A stretch of 64,000 bases of DNA from Pomphorhynchus laevis (lineage: Eukaryota; Acanthocephala; Palaeacanthocephala; Echinorhynchida; Pomphorhynchidae): assembly GCA_012934845.2 (NCBI GenBank), contig WNNJ02002138.1, positions 62,001 to 126,000 of the forward strand, given 5' to 3'. Below are positions 19,067 to 33,755 of this stretch, in pieces. The translations under genes and the position numbers were made by a program. Positions within the stretch are counted from its first letter, which is position 1. The number at the start of each line of letters is the position of its first letter. The notes beneath the pieces are model-generated. The model made no database searches, had not been told where the DNA came from, and worked only from the letters and a program-made list of their open reading frames with translations.

Positions 19067-21960
19067 TCAGGTGTCGAGAAGGTGTGAACGGAGGAGGTGT
19101 TTGAATGTGATAAAGGAGGGAGCGCGGCGGACGTCGAGAGGGAGTTGATTCCAGGCGAGTGAGGCGGCGACGAGGAAGGATCGGAGACCGTAGTTGTTGG
19201 AGTAATTAGGAACGTGGAGTAAGAGGGTATGACGGGAACGCAGCGATAGCGAGGTGGGGCGAGTGTCGTCTAAGAAAGGAAGGTTGATGAACGATGGGGA
19301 GCCGACAGCGATAAGACGAAAAGTAACGAGAAGGCGGAGTTTGATGCGGATGTGGATGGTGGGCCAGGAGAGTTGGGCAAAATATGTGGATGTGTGGTCG
19401 AAGCGACGGAGACGAAAGAGCACTCGAACGGCGGTGTTGATTATTCGTTGTAGAGATAGGATGATGGATTTTGGTGAATTAGCGAAAAGGCTAAGGCAGT
19501 AATCGATTTTAGGGAAAAGAAGCGATGAAAGAAGAGACATACAATAACGAAAGTCGATAAGGGGGCGGATACGGCGGATGTCACGGAGAATTAAGTTATA
19601 TGAGCGGACCTTGTCACGGACGAAGGGTTTAAGGAAAAGGTGATCATCGAAATGGAAGCCTAAGAAAGTGAGATTGTGGACTATGGGGATGATCGATGAG
19701 GCAAAATATACAGTGAGAGGAGATATGTTTGGTTTACGGGGTGAGGATCCTCATTATTTTGGACTTTTCGGGGTTTAGAACGAGATGGAGATTGGAGAGA
19801 CGTTTGTAGATAGAAGAAAGACAGTTGGAGGCAGAATTGCCGATATCTTGCATGCGATGTGCGGGTGCATGATCATAGATTAGAATGTCATCGGCGTATT
19901 GCATGACGTTAAAGGAGTAAGGTTTGATAAACGGAGAGAGATCGCCAAGCAGAAGAGAGAAAAGCAGGGGACCTAGGACTGAACCTTGTGGGACACCGCA
20001 AAAAATAGGGATGGGAGGGTAGGATGATGCATTAGAACAGACGCGAAAGGAACGGTCGGATAGATATGAGGCAAACCATTCTACGAAGTAGGAAGAAAAG
20101 CCGTAATCATAACGAAGACGAGAAAGGAGGACGGAGTGGTCGACAATGTCGAATGCGGAGGAGAGGTCGAGGGAGATGAGAACACTATATAGAGCCTTGT
20201 CTCGAGAAATGAGTAAGTCGTTGTACACTTTTATGCATGCGATTTATGTCGAGTGATTAGAGCGGAAAGCGGATTAAAAAGGATGGTACAGATTGGATGA
20301 GGAGAGATAAGCGTTGATCTGTATTAAGATGAGGCATTCTAAGAGCTTAGAAAGAGTAGGGAGTAGTGAAATGGGGCGATAGCTAGAAGGAAGAGAGGGT
20401 GTCGAGCGATTGTTTCTTAAGGAGGGGACGAACGATTGCGGATTTCCAATGTGAAGGTAAGATACGACTGCGGATGGACGAGTTAAACAAGGTTGTGAGA
20501 AATGAGGATATCGATGAGCATATAGATTTAAATATGAGTAGGAAGGGGATCGGCATGTGATGTTTTGTTGGGCAAGGACATGATAACAGATGATACTTCT
20601 GTAGGTGAGACAGGGAGAAGATGAAAGAGTTCCGGACGGATGAGACTAGACTGGGCAGAGTGGGATAGGATGGAGATCGGGGTGTGAGAGAGCAACGTGG
20701 ATACTTTAGTCTGGAGAAATGACGAATAATCATTGGCATTGATGTTGCACGGCGAAGAGGAGCAAGCAAGGATTAAGTTAAAAGTATGCCAGAGAGTCTT
20801 AGAGTTGAGTGAAGTGATGATTTTATGCTGCCAGAAGGAGTTGCATTTGGTAGGTAGTAGGTTGAGATGAGACCGGCGAAGAGCAAGATAGGAATCACGA
20901 AAGACGGAGTGATCGAGCGGAAATCACGTCTGAGAGAGCGGTGATAGACTCGAAAAGCATGGCGGAGTCGACGCTTTGAGAGTATGCATTGGATGTCAAA
21001 CCATGGGGCACTGTGCAAGCAACGGTGTGGGTGAGACTTAAAGGGCAAAAGACTATCGAGAGTGGATGTGAGTTCATAGTCGAAAATAAAGGCGAGATGG
21101 TGAGGACATGAATATTTTATTGTGGGTAATGATAGAGACGATTTGAGTAAGGCAGATCGGAGAAGGGAGAGGTCAAGATTTCTCCAAGGGCGACGTAGGA
21201 TTGTAGGTGTGTGAGGAGGGGTGTTGTTGTGAGTGAGATCAAGGGTGATAAGAAAGTGATCGGATAGACCAGGATCAGAGATGGATAGTGAGGTGTAAGC
21301 AGCAAAATGATCGGGGACAGCGATGATGTCGAGTGCCCCACCAAGTATATGTGTGGGGGCAGTAGAGATTAGTTTGTAATTGTAGTTGGATAGAATGTTG
21401 ATGAACCGGATGGAATCCGTGGAAAAGGAGCGGTATAGGCGGATATTGAAGTCGTCTAGAACGAGTGAAGGGATTGAGGACAAAGAACAATGAGAAAGGA
21501 GGTCAGCGAGTTCGGTAAAAAATAAGGCTGTAGGAGCTGATGAACCAGGACGGTATACAATGACGAGATCTAGAGTGATCGGGTTAGAATAACGACAAGT
21601 GAGCAATTCAAAAGAGCAAGGACTGAAAGGGGGATTGATTTTGCGAAGAGACGCGGGGTGATGCGCGAATGCGACGATGGCGCCATGATTAGAGAATTTA
21701 GAAAGTCATGAGCTGAGGGGGCGGGCGGATTCGACTAGGGAGCAACCGGCAGAGAGCAGACGGCGAATGGAAAGGTCGTCGGAATCTGAGTGCCAGGATT
21801 CGGTGAGGCATAAGAGATCGATGGATTGCTTGGTGAATAGGTTGAGGATAAGATCGGATTTATTGAGAATAGATCTAGTGTTGAGGAGACTGAGGCGGAA
21901 ACCGTGTGTTGTGGCGAAAGAGTCTAGTGGAGAAGACACATAGGAGAGATGGAGCGCCAT
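19067..21960 (-). pseudogene. LINE A1 ORF2: endonuclease and reverse transcriptase, broken
   Basis: Endonuclease motifs are visible in order: RLSLLNTRSILNKSD, LLCLTESWH (catalytic Glu region), VIVYRPGS, VLDDFNIRL (normally GDFN; here D replaces G) and GLSDHFLITL (SDH). RT motifs: SLDLSSAFDIVDH (first Asp), GVPQGSVLGPLLFSLLLGD, MQYADDILIYDH (YADD). The C-terminal block has RRIINTAVRVLFRLRRFDHT and LAWNQLPLDVRRAPS. The frames change several times. The DFN variation and the breaks mean it is unlikely to be active. Confidence 0.75.
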
Positions 21961-22000
21961 CGAATTTTTGGACGGGTGTGGACAACTTGAAAATTTCTGT

Positions 22001-22975
22001 CTATGTTTCGGATGGAGAGTGATGTTTCGCCGTTTTCCTCGCGACGGCGTTTTTCGATGCGGGCTGAAGAGATTTGAGCGATTTCAGAAGGGGCGCGATC
22101 GGGGAAATTCGAGTGGTTGAAGATGACATGAGTTTGAATCGTTGAGAGAGGACAGAAGACGCGTGAAAGCGATGCTTGAAAACAATTTTTAGGAGAGGGG
22201 GCTGGGAAGGATTAGATTGAGAAGATTTGTTTAGACGGATGAATGCGACAGGAGAAATGTCCTTGAAAAAGGATGGTTTATCCGCAGGAACAATAGACGA
22301 GAGGATGGATCTGAAGGCGGAAACATCGTGGTCCAGACGTGCTTGTGGAGATAAGGAGTTGGAAGGCGTGATATTAGTGACAATGACACAACGATCGCGA
22401 GAAGGAAAGCGCTTCCGTAAAGGAGGACGACTAACGTGAGTAGGTGAGATCACGATAGAAGAGCTGTCAGTTGATGATTTGGAGGGATTTGGTTTGACGA
22501 CGGGAGACATAGAGGATAATGATAATAAGGAGGGTGGCAAGCGATGTGAGGAAAGGTTATGAGTGGAAGGATAGTGGAGGTTGGTGGAGGTGATTTTGAT
22601 TGATGGATGCAAGTTATTGAGAAACAAGACGGGAAGGACGGGACGTGGGGTGTCGGGGAGTGAAGATGGCATGGAATAGGAAGTGTATATGGAGGCAGGG
22701 TAGTTGGGTGGATAAAGGACATTAGAAACTACGGGGGTAGTTTGAGTTGACGTGTTGGATGTTGATATGTGCTTATTGGAAAGGTTGCAGATTAGTTTGT
22801 TGGCACAAAAACCACATACGAAGTCTTCTTTAGCCTTATTCTTTTCGCAGGCGATTGTTGTCCAGACGCTGCAGTCGTGTATCGAGCACTGTACTTGCAG
22901 TTGTCCATAGTTGGTGTCATTCTTAGTTGTTTTCTTACGTCCTCCCATAAACTTGTAAGAATCTATTTCAATCAA
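22001..22975 (-). CDS. LINE A1 ORF1: zinc-finger plus RRM-like RNA-binding protein
   Basis: The 324-residue frame opens MIEIDSYKFMGGRKK. A C..HDCSVWTTI....DFVCGFCANKL block (residues about 30-67) is a Cys-rich finger shared with the ORF1s of A2, A3 and the CR1 at 47403. A long Ser/Pro/Thr-rich linker follows. A C-terminal domain (RDRCVIVTNI, LDHDVSAFRSILSSIV, VAFIRLNKSSQ, LLKIVFKHRFHASSVLSQRFKLM) has the RRM-like pattern of L2/CR1 ORF1 proteins, which bind element RNA. The frame is uninterrupted. Confidence 0.75.
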   Translation of the reverse strand: MIEIDSYKFMGGRKKTTKNDTNYGQLQVQCSIHDCSVWTTIACEKNKAKEDFVCGFCANKLICNLSNKHISTSNTSTQTTPVVSNVLYPPNYPASIYTSYSMPSSLPDTPRPVLPVLFLNNLHPSIKITSTNLHYPSTHNLSSHRLPPSLLSLSSMSPVVKPNPSKSSTDSSSIVISPTHVSRPPLRKRFPSRDRCVIVTNITPSNSLSPQARLDHDVSAFRSILSSIVPADKPSFFKDISPVAFIRLNKSSQSNPSQPPLLKIVFKHRFHASSVLSQRFKLMSSSTTRISPIAPLLKSLKSLQPASKNAVARKTAKHHSPSET

Positions 22976-23100
22976 TTTTTCAACCGATGGTTGTCGTCGA
23001 TGGTTGTCGTCGATGGTTGTCGTCGATGGTTGTCGTCGATGGTTGTCGTCGATGGTTGTCGTCGAAGGTTGTCGTCGATGCTTGCTGTATTTATGTATGT

Positions 23101-23778
23101 TTACTAGTTATCAAACTTTTTTATGTTTGATAACTAGTAAAGGGTTGAACTAATGATTTGAAAAGAATCGCAAATGCAGAGAGGAGCAATGATCGGAAGC
23201 AATTTCAAATCATGTACAGAGCACGGCGGGTAGTCGCACACACATGACTGGTGTGCATAGGTGTCTTAAGCGAGGATTATACTAAGAACCCCAGATCACG
23301 AACACGATCTGAGATTGAATTTTATTCGAACCAATGAAATAATCAGACGATACGGCATACTTTTTTTATTCAAAGGTGAACATATTTAGATGTGTTTACG
23401 ACTAATCCGGTTAGCAAGTACAATGAATGTATCGTACACATCATGCTAAAGATCAATTCTATCTGAATCACTGCGGATAACTCGCTATATATTCAGATTA
23501 TCAGTGAATGCCACGAACGGATAGATTAACTTGGTCAACAGTGTTAAGAAACACATTGAGAAACACCACATTTGAGTGATCGAGTGGTTTATTAGAGTGA
23601 TCGACTACTGAAAATTGAATGTTTAGCAAAACAAGAAGCCTATGAAAAGGCTTGCTTATTGAAGGCTATGAAATGCTACGAAAAGACTCGATCTACTGAA
23701 AAATGGAAAGTCATAAGAATCTGAAGATGAACCTTTCATTAATAATATCGAATTCACTACATCCCAAGTAATAGACAC
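23101..23778. other. Spacer with a palindrome at its left edge
   Basis: A perfect inverted repeat (ACTAGTTATCAAAC and its complement, spacer about 8 bases) sits at about 23102-23143, exactly at the 5' edge of LINE A1. The remaining sequence has no recognisable coding or repeat. Confidence 0.6.
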
Positions 23779-24175
23779 GATTTCTGTGTAACACGACAAA
23801 ACAGTTTGTCCTGACAATTACTTGCTATTATCCCCAAACAAGTAATTGTCAGAGCAAATTGTTTTTGCAGCGTTACGCAGAAATCGTATGCTATTTTTGC
23901 GGTATGACATATCATCGTCGTTCACCATGTCTTGATCGTAGTGTGAGATGCGGAAAATACGACAAAGATGGTCAGTTTGCTAAAGAATTAAGATCATCAC
24001 CAAAATCCAGCGCTGCTACTATAGCCAACTCCTTCCGATCCTCCTTGTCCAGTCGAAATAATCCATTGCAGCATCAAAATTGTGTAGCAAACATCACATT
24101 TCATGCGCTGATCGATTCTTGTAATGAGAATACAATGAGAATAGATCGATTCGTGTACATATAATGAGACAATAT
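23779..24175 (+). mobile_element. LTR-type gag/protease fossil fragment
   Basis: A short fragment carries a gag zinc-knuckle pattern (CYFCGMTYHRRSPC, then a second knuckle-like C..C) and a protease-start phrase (HALIDSC) like those of Gypsy elements of flatworms and other invertebrates. It is a broken remnant without RT or LTRs. Its left end is an inverted repeat with arms of about 50 bp, imperfect (centre near 23832), so the fragment is folded back on itself. Confidence 0.55.
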
Positions 24176-24363
24176 ATCGTTAGCGGCGTTTTGTTTATTA
24201 TTTTTTAAGAAAATTATCTCCTGTTTAAGATCATGATAAGTTTAAAAATATGAAAAATATAATTTTTCTATAATTTTTATAAAATTAAAATAAACATGGA
24301 AAATATAAAAATAAATTAAGACTTGTGGTATTAAAAAGGCTAGTAATATCAATAAGACTCCCT

Positions 24364-25705
24364 ATATTGCAAGGTAATCGAAATTAATACTGGTATAAAA
24401 CACTATTTCAGTATTAATTCTACAAAAGAATTTTTGAACAGACAAAAGGAATAAATTTTCAAAATATAAATACATACGATTTTAGTACGCTTTATACAAA
24501 TCTAGATTTAGTAGATATTAAAGAAGCGTTAGTAAAATTAATTAATCTTATATTCGGAAAACGATATACATATATATGTTATAATAATTATAACGCCAAT
24601 TTTAACAAAAATTAAACCATCAAGTAAATATAAATATGTGGATAAAATTGAATTAATAGAATCCTTAAATATTTTGATAAATCAAAATTATTTAAAAGTA
24701 TAGACATCTTTATTTAAACAAGTAAAAGGTGTTCCAATCGGTGGTAATAGTAGCCCAATTATAGCTGACTTGTTTTTAAGCTTTATAGAATATGAATTTG
24801 TTCATAACTGTTTAAAAACTAAATCTAAACAATATAAATATATGAAATATATGTTTCGATACATTGATGATATATGTGTATTTAATTCTAATAATTTTTA
24901 TTCAATTAGTGAGCACATTTATCCAGAAAGCCTTATTCTTAACAAAACCAATATTAATGATAAAGAAGGTGTATATCTAAATATGAACATTGATTTAACA
25001 TTAACTAAAACTACTATTAATTTATATCGTAAAGATGACATATTTAAATTTACAAGAAACATATTTTTGCATGAGCATTCATGCATACCATATAATATAA
25101 AATATAATACATTAAATAATGAAATTTTAAGAATTGCAACAATATGTAATGATATTGGCTTTCTTCAAAATCATTTAAATAATTTAATAGATACATATTT
25201 TAAACTAGGTTACTATAAAAATAACATCAAGCAGAAAATAGTAAAATATATAAATCAACACAATAATATAAAGAATAAATTTAAACTCTTAAGTGGCAAA
25301 TTTTTATGGATGGATAATAAATAATATACTTTGTATTAGAATAAGATACTAGATAGTTATTTCAGAGGAAATACATTATTAGCATGTATTTGGTCCCGCT
25401 GCTATGTTGGGTAGAGGAGTTAGGGACCGAAACCTGATAGCATAGCAGTTCCTCCTGATGACCTCTAATTCTTATTCTGATACAACGTCTGTTATTTATT
25501 AGTCAATTCATAAAAATGACGTTTATTTTAAATTTTATTTTTATTTTTTATTTTTTATTTTAACTTGATTTAAATTATAGAAAATCTAAAAACAATTATT
25601 AATTTTATTATTTAATTATTAAATTTTGATTTAGCATTATTATGTTTTGTTTATTTTATAATTATATAACAATACGTAGACTCAGTTAGCTGATTTAATT
25701 ATTCT
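24364..25705 (+). mobile_element. Penelope-like element copy 2, 5'-truncated
   Basis: The sequence starts abruptly inside the RT (matching copy 1 from about 2856) and runs to the same 3' end near 25700. The last 184 residues are open (24770-25324) and almost identical to copy 1: FRYIDDICVF, KTTINLYRKDDIFKF and the WMDNK end. The upstream RT part is interrupted. By eye the identity to copy 1 is above 95%, so both are recent. The abrupt left edge fits 5' truncation during target-primed reverse transcription. Confidence 0.85.
25325..25490 (+). ncRNA. Structured RNA motif at PLE 3' end (copy 2, best preserved)
   Basis: GGTCCC (25392-25397) pairs with GGGACC (25423-25428), and CTGCTATG (25399-25406) with CATAGCAG (25441-25448), as an interlocked pair. 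An outer stem of 14 pairs joins 25333-25346 (GTATTAGAATAAGA) to 25470-25483 (TCTTATTCTGATAC) with one G-T wobble. AGAGG (25374-25378) can pair with CCTCT (25462-25466). CTGATGA is at 25455-25461. Relative to copy 1 the A/A' helix differs at one base on each strand, and pairing is kept. Confidence 0.65.
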
Positions 25706-25744
25706 ATCGTATTTAAATACATAAATAATAAGTACATTAAATAA

Positions 25745-25960
25745 TGAAATTTATTGATGAAATAACGAAACCTGATAGCATAGAAGTTCCTCCTGATGAC
25801 CTCTAATTATTATTCTGATACATCGTCTGTCATTTATTAATCAATTCATAACAATTGACTTTTTTAATTTCAATGTTTTATTTTGGCTTGATATAAATTT
25901 ATATTGTATAAAATCTTATATAATTATTTATTATTTTATTTTTATTTATATATAAAATAC
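25745..25960 (+). mobile_element. PLE 3' end, 5'-truncated, in tandem
   Basis: The match begins near GAAACCTGATAGCATAGAAG and includes CTGATGA and the following AT-rich end. It lies about 40 bp after the end of PLE copy 2, again head to tail. Confidence 0.7.
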
Positions 25961-27232
25961 GTGGTTTTATATTTATTTTTTTGTCCACATATTTAATATT
26001 TAATTAATAATTGTATTTCAGTAATGTTTCAGTAATAATATTTAATTCAGTAATATTAATATTTCAGTAATGATATTTTAGTGATATTTCAGTAATAATT
26101 AATAAATATTACTGTCCATAATTGTTCTTCGAAAAAGAACAATACTGTTCTTCGATAAAGGTAGATATAAAAGCAGGAATCAATTCAATTTTTAAGATTG
26201 CTTGATAAAGCCACCCTATCAATGAATTCGATTGCTTTGTCGATAGACATTCCAAAAATCGTAAGTATTTACATCAAAAACAATAAAGGGTTTTTATCAA
26301 GATAGAAGTTATATAACTTTAATATAACTAACTTTTATTCAAGTAGCAAATTTCTTGGGGATAAGGAATTGTGGTGGCTGCTGACCTTTAAAGTACAAAC
26401 TCAAACACGTTAGCATATAGGGAGAAGTTACTAGGAAATATTACTTGGTCTTAAAAAAATAAAGGGATATAAATATTTTACTTTTTGATTTTAGCCAAAA
26501 GTGGTAATATTTATTTAACCCAACGGTAAAACAAATGCTAACATACAGTTAATTTAATTATGTGCTTTTTAAAAACGATTTACGACAATGCTGAAATATG
26601 AAAAAATCACACTTTTATCTTAAAAAGCTTGTTATTTCCTATGCATTTTACAGTTATCGATTATTAAACTAATATGAATTTAAAACATGTTAAGAAGAAA
26701 ACATACACGTTTATACTTTCAGTTAGATCAAAGCTAGAGATTAAACTTTACACTAAAGTAAAAAAAACAGACTGCAATTATAATTGTACGCTTATATATT
26801 TGTTCATAAAGACACATATTTTTACTAAATTCAGCTGCTGACAGAGAAACAACGACTAAAAGACAAAATTTGCAATGACAATTTATCAAAGAAAAATAAA
26901 ATATAATTTATTTATATTTTTATGCTAAAAACAAGACGGAGAAATTCCTCGTAGCTTATGGTGATATATCCGGTTTGTTGTGTGTCAAAATGTCGAAAAG
27001 CGGCTGTCAATGACTAAAATATAAATTTAGAGGATTCGCAAGCAATCTGCAGAAAGAAAACATATCTAGAATTTTAATAAATCCCTATATAAGTCATAGC
27101 TAAGTTTATCTCTGAAAATTTTCTTAACTTAGTTTTCTGTGGATCGATTTCGGTTTATTAATTTTCTGAAATTAATCCTCGGTGAATTTTTTATAATTTA
27201 GCAATTTGAATGAATCATTGAAAAATTGGGAT
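25961..27232. other. AT-rich region with simple repeats
   Basis: The stretch at 26020-26110 is an imperfect tandem repeat of a TTTCAGTAAT-like unit. A short inverted repeat of TTGTTCTTCGAAAAAGAACAA type lies near 26120-26142. No coding sequence is recognised. About 100 bp near 27090-27190 resemble 28018-28115 (diverged direct repeat). Confidence 0.5.
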
Positions 27233-27520
27233 TTAAAATATATATCGTATGACTGTACACTTTCTGCATCGCCACTTAAGCGACAAAAATGATCGTATAT
27301 TGGAAAGAAATTTATAATCATAACCATCGAATACGATACACATGAGGTCATGACCACATTGATTAAACCATACATGTTTAAAAGGCTTGACGTATGTCAA
27401 TCCTCCCGAAACATTGTGTACGAATCCTTCTGCGTAAATACTGAGATTTAGCTTTATTAAGGGTTCTGTATAGTTAATTTGCGGCGAATCGAAATAATAA
27501 ACTGATCTAATCGTCCTTAG
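27233..27520 (-). CDS. Open frame behind a splice acceptor, possible alternative last exon
   Basis: A pyrimidine tract and CAG (27527-27521) precede a 95-residue open frame that starts LRTIRSVYYFDSPQIN and ends CTVIRYIF. It lies downstream of ALG-2 exon 4 on the same strand, and exon 4 ends in phase 0, so the two would splice in frame. It does not look like the fifth EF-hand of ALG-2, and no domain is recognised. It may be a terminal exon, an exon of another gene, or chance; 96 codons without a stop is unusual for AT-rich sequence. Confidence 0.3.
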   Translation of the reverse strand, partial: LRTIRSVYYFDSPQINYTEPLIKLNLSIYAEGFVHNVSGGLTYVKPFKHVWFNQCGHDLMCIVFDGYDYKFLSNIRSFLSLKWRCRKCTVIRYIF

Positions 27521-28396
27521 CTGAAAAATTGAAAAACATTTTAGGAACCTTTTGAAATAAAATTTATTTATAATTTATTACATTGTCGGACTAATTTAAA
27601 TAGAAAAATCACTCAACTTATTTAAAATATTTGCGAAATTTATTAATAATTTAGCAATTTGAATGAATCATTGAAAAATTAGGATTTAAAATAATTAAAA
27701 ATGCTTTTAAAGCTCATTAATATAGTTAAATGATTGCATTTATTCGGAAATGTTAGAATAAGAATACTACGTATTATTTGGTTAGGACCAATATTCGTCG
27801 ACATAGCATGGTCATCAAATCACATGATCACTGATGATGTGTTTTCTCCAAATTTATATCGCATTTTAATGAAGGACCAGTAAATTGGTCCTTTAGTGAA
27901 TTGATGCTAGAAACCCAATAATGAGTAAAATTGATCGTAAATTGGGCTACTAAATAATGATATAAAAAATGAACATTAAACGAAAATTTGCTTATCATGT
28001 GAAAAGTTGTGATCAATTTATATAAGGTAATTTTATCTCGGAAAACTTGCTTAAATTAGTTTTCAATCGATCAATTTTCGGTTAATCAATTTTAAACCGC
28101 AGTGAATTAATTTGAAACAGTAATGTCCCCATTAAGAATCTGTTTATAAACGTTTCTGATCAAAAGCTAAAATGTACTGTTTGCATACACCTTTCAAGTG
28201 ATGTGCTTATTATTTTAGCGTAAATGTTTGCTTTTGTATAAATGCTAACAATAAAATAACATTTCAAATAACATTTAATAATTATGCGTTATGTCGTTTA
28301 ATTCAAAAATTGATTATATATAAAATTTCTACTACTCCAGAATATGTAATTAACATTTTTTTAACACAATTATTTTGTCGGTATATAAAGATATTA

Positions 28397-31761
<3,365 letters not shown>

Positions 31762-32040
31762 TTTTGTTGGTTTGGTGAATTATGTGAATCAATAAACAAA
31801 AGGCTATATGTTGTTAAGCTCACAATAAACACTCTAAAAGTGTAAAAATAATAAGATCGTTAAACATTATATATTGTATTGTGTAAAAAATTATATCTAG
31901 AAGAAAACAGGATAAAATACAGTATCATGAGTAATGACTAACTATATAACTAACCTCGTGATATTAACCGAAATAATTGTCAAACTTTTACTTGAACCAA
32001 GTCCCAAGTTATAAATAAAGAAGAGTTATAAAAACAAATT
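31762..32040. promoter_or_regulatory. Region upstream of the ALG-2 start
   Basis: About 280 bp separate the ALG-2 ATG from the next repeat. The promoter and 5' UTR must lie here or inside the neighbouring LINE, but I can name no specific element. Confidence 0.25.
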
Positions 32041-32084
32041 TTGGTTTCTAATAAACATACATTCCAGATTATTCCTGTTAGTTA

Positions 32085-32385
32085 CGGATTATTCCTGTCA
32101 GTTCCAGATTATTCCTGTCAGTTCCAGATTATTCCTGTCAGTTCCAGATTATTCCTGTCACTTCCAGATTATTTCTGTCAGTTCCAGATTATTCCTGTCA
32201 GTTCCAGATTATTCCTGTCAGTTCCAGATTATTCCTGTCAGTTCCAGATTATTCCTGTCAGTTCCAGATTATTCCTGTCAGTTCCAGATTATTCCTGTCA
32301 GTTCCAGATTATTCCTGTCAGTTCCAGATTATTCCTGTCAGATCCAGATTATTACTGTCAGATCCAGATTATTCCTGTCAGTTCC
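32085..32385 (+). repeat. 20-bp tandem repeat in the LINE A2 leader
   Basis: Fifteen or so units of GTTCCAGATTATTCCTGTCA lie just before a GCTCGCTACGCTCGCGG block and the ORF1 start. The same repeat with about four units precedes ORF1 of A3 at 61080-61160. Reading the array as protein is possible because 20-bp units keep changing frame without stops, but this is not evidence of coding. Confidence 0.95.
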
Positions 32386-32430
32386 GCTCGCTACGCTCGC
32401 GGATTGAGCTCAATCTATCGATAAAAGGTC

Positions 32431-33755
32431 ATGCCTAAAAAAGCGCGATCTCAGATCCCTGTTCCTGATCAAGAATCTTCCACATCGGAATGCAATGATG
32501 GTTATACCAGCTTTGAAATTGGATGCGATTCCAAGGATTGCGATATATGGACACTTGTTCGTGTTAAAATATCCGACCACTCAATGTATAAACGTAAACA
32601 TTTCACTTGCGGTTTTTGTACATCAGTACGACTACTACAGTTATCCTGCTCATCTACTCCTGTATCACACACGACCACTCAGACCAATGCTGTTTTAGAT
32701 GTTTCCCTCGCATCAACACTGACTTCGCACCTTATAATCCCATTATTGAACCTATTCTCTCACACATTCCTCGTTCAACTACGTACAAACCTTCAATTAA
32801 TCTTTCTCATTCTAACAATGCTAACGGTAAAGCTTTTCATCTCGTACCTCCTCTTTCCTATTCCTTCCCCAATCTAAATAAATCTCAAACTTCTTTATTC
32901 TCTTCACGTACTTCTTACTCGACCTCCCCTGTATCACCTCTCAATAATTTACACCATTCCATCAAAATCATTTCCAGTAACATTTCCGATCAACTGTATC
33001 AATACTCCAATCCTGTCACTCATGCCCCAACCTATTTTAATTCTCCTTACTCTACCTCCCACGTAACACTTTCAAATAATTTACATCCTTCATTTAAAAT
33101 CATATCCAGTCACATCTCTGATCAACCGATTCAACACCCCGCTCCTGTCACACTTGCTCCAACCAATATTAATTCTTTATCAAGCACCCCTGTCATTTCC
33201 ACTTCTATCTGCTCATCTACCTCGACTCCTACCAGCTCTGTCCGTCCACCACTTCCACGAAATCGTTTTCCTTCGCGCGATCGCTGTATAATCATAACAA
33301 ACGTAAAGCTTTCCTAATCTGCTTCTCCACAATCTCGCCTCGATGATGATGTATCTGCTTTCAGGTCTATCCTAGCAACCATTCTTCCTGATGATAACCC
33401 ATCACTCTTCAATAATATCGCTCCTGTATCCTTTATTCGTTTGAACAAATCCACTAAATCCAATCATCTCAGTCCTCCACTCTTAAAAATCGTTTCCCGA
33501 CATAGTTCACATGCCTCTTCTGTACTCTCCCAACGTTTTAAACTTCTTACCACTTCATCTACTTGTTGTATCTTAACTGACCGCTCCCCTTCTGATATTG
33601 CCCAGCTCAATTTAGCTCGCATTGAAAAACATCGACGTGAAACAAACGGCGAGTCATCCTTATCTATACGTAAAATCAACGGAAATTTTCACGTTCTTCA
33701 CACAAGGCCAAAAATTCGATGGCGTCCCATCTCTCCCCCTTGTCTTCTTCGCTAG
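32431..33755 (+). pseudogene. LINE A2 ORF1, broken
   Basis: The start MPKKARSQIPVPDQ leads into the Cys-rich finger C..SKDCDIWTLV....FTCGFCTS. The frame shifts in the linker, and the Ser/Pro-rich middle continues at 32607-33317. An in-frame TAA follows TNVKLS. The RRM-like end (DDDVSAFRSIL, FIRLNKS, LLKIVSRHSSHASSVLSQRFKLL) lies beyond it. A3 shares the same frame change and the same TAA, so both copies come from one already defective parent. Confidence 0.7.

Larger units (their letters stand above)
18986..23100 (-). mobile_element. L2/CR1-like LINE, family A, nearly full length (A1)
   Basis: All parts are present on the minus strand. A 5' leader carries a 15-bp tandem repeat (22986-23085, unit GGTTGTCGTCGAT plus two bases). 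ORF1 lies at 22975-22001. ORF2 follows from 21960: endonuclease to 20773, RT to 19734, and the C-terminal region to 19067. A 3' UTR follows with the family hairpin near 19020-19060. ORF2 is split by about five stops or frameshifts. GC content is higher than the surroundings. Copies A2 and A3 on the plus strand belong to the same family but are clearly diverged from A1. Confidence 0.85.

Noticed and set aside
32041-32424. 127-residue repeat protein
   Set aside because: It is the 20-bp leader repeat of a LINE read through in one frame, not a gene.
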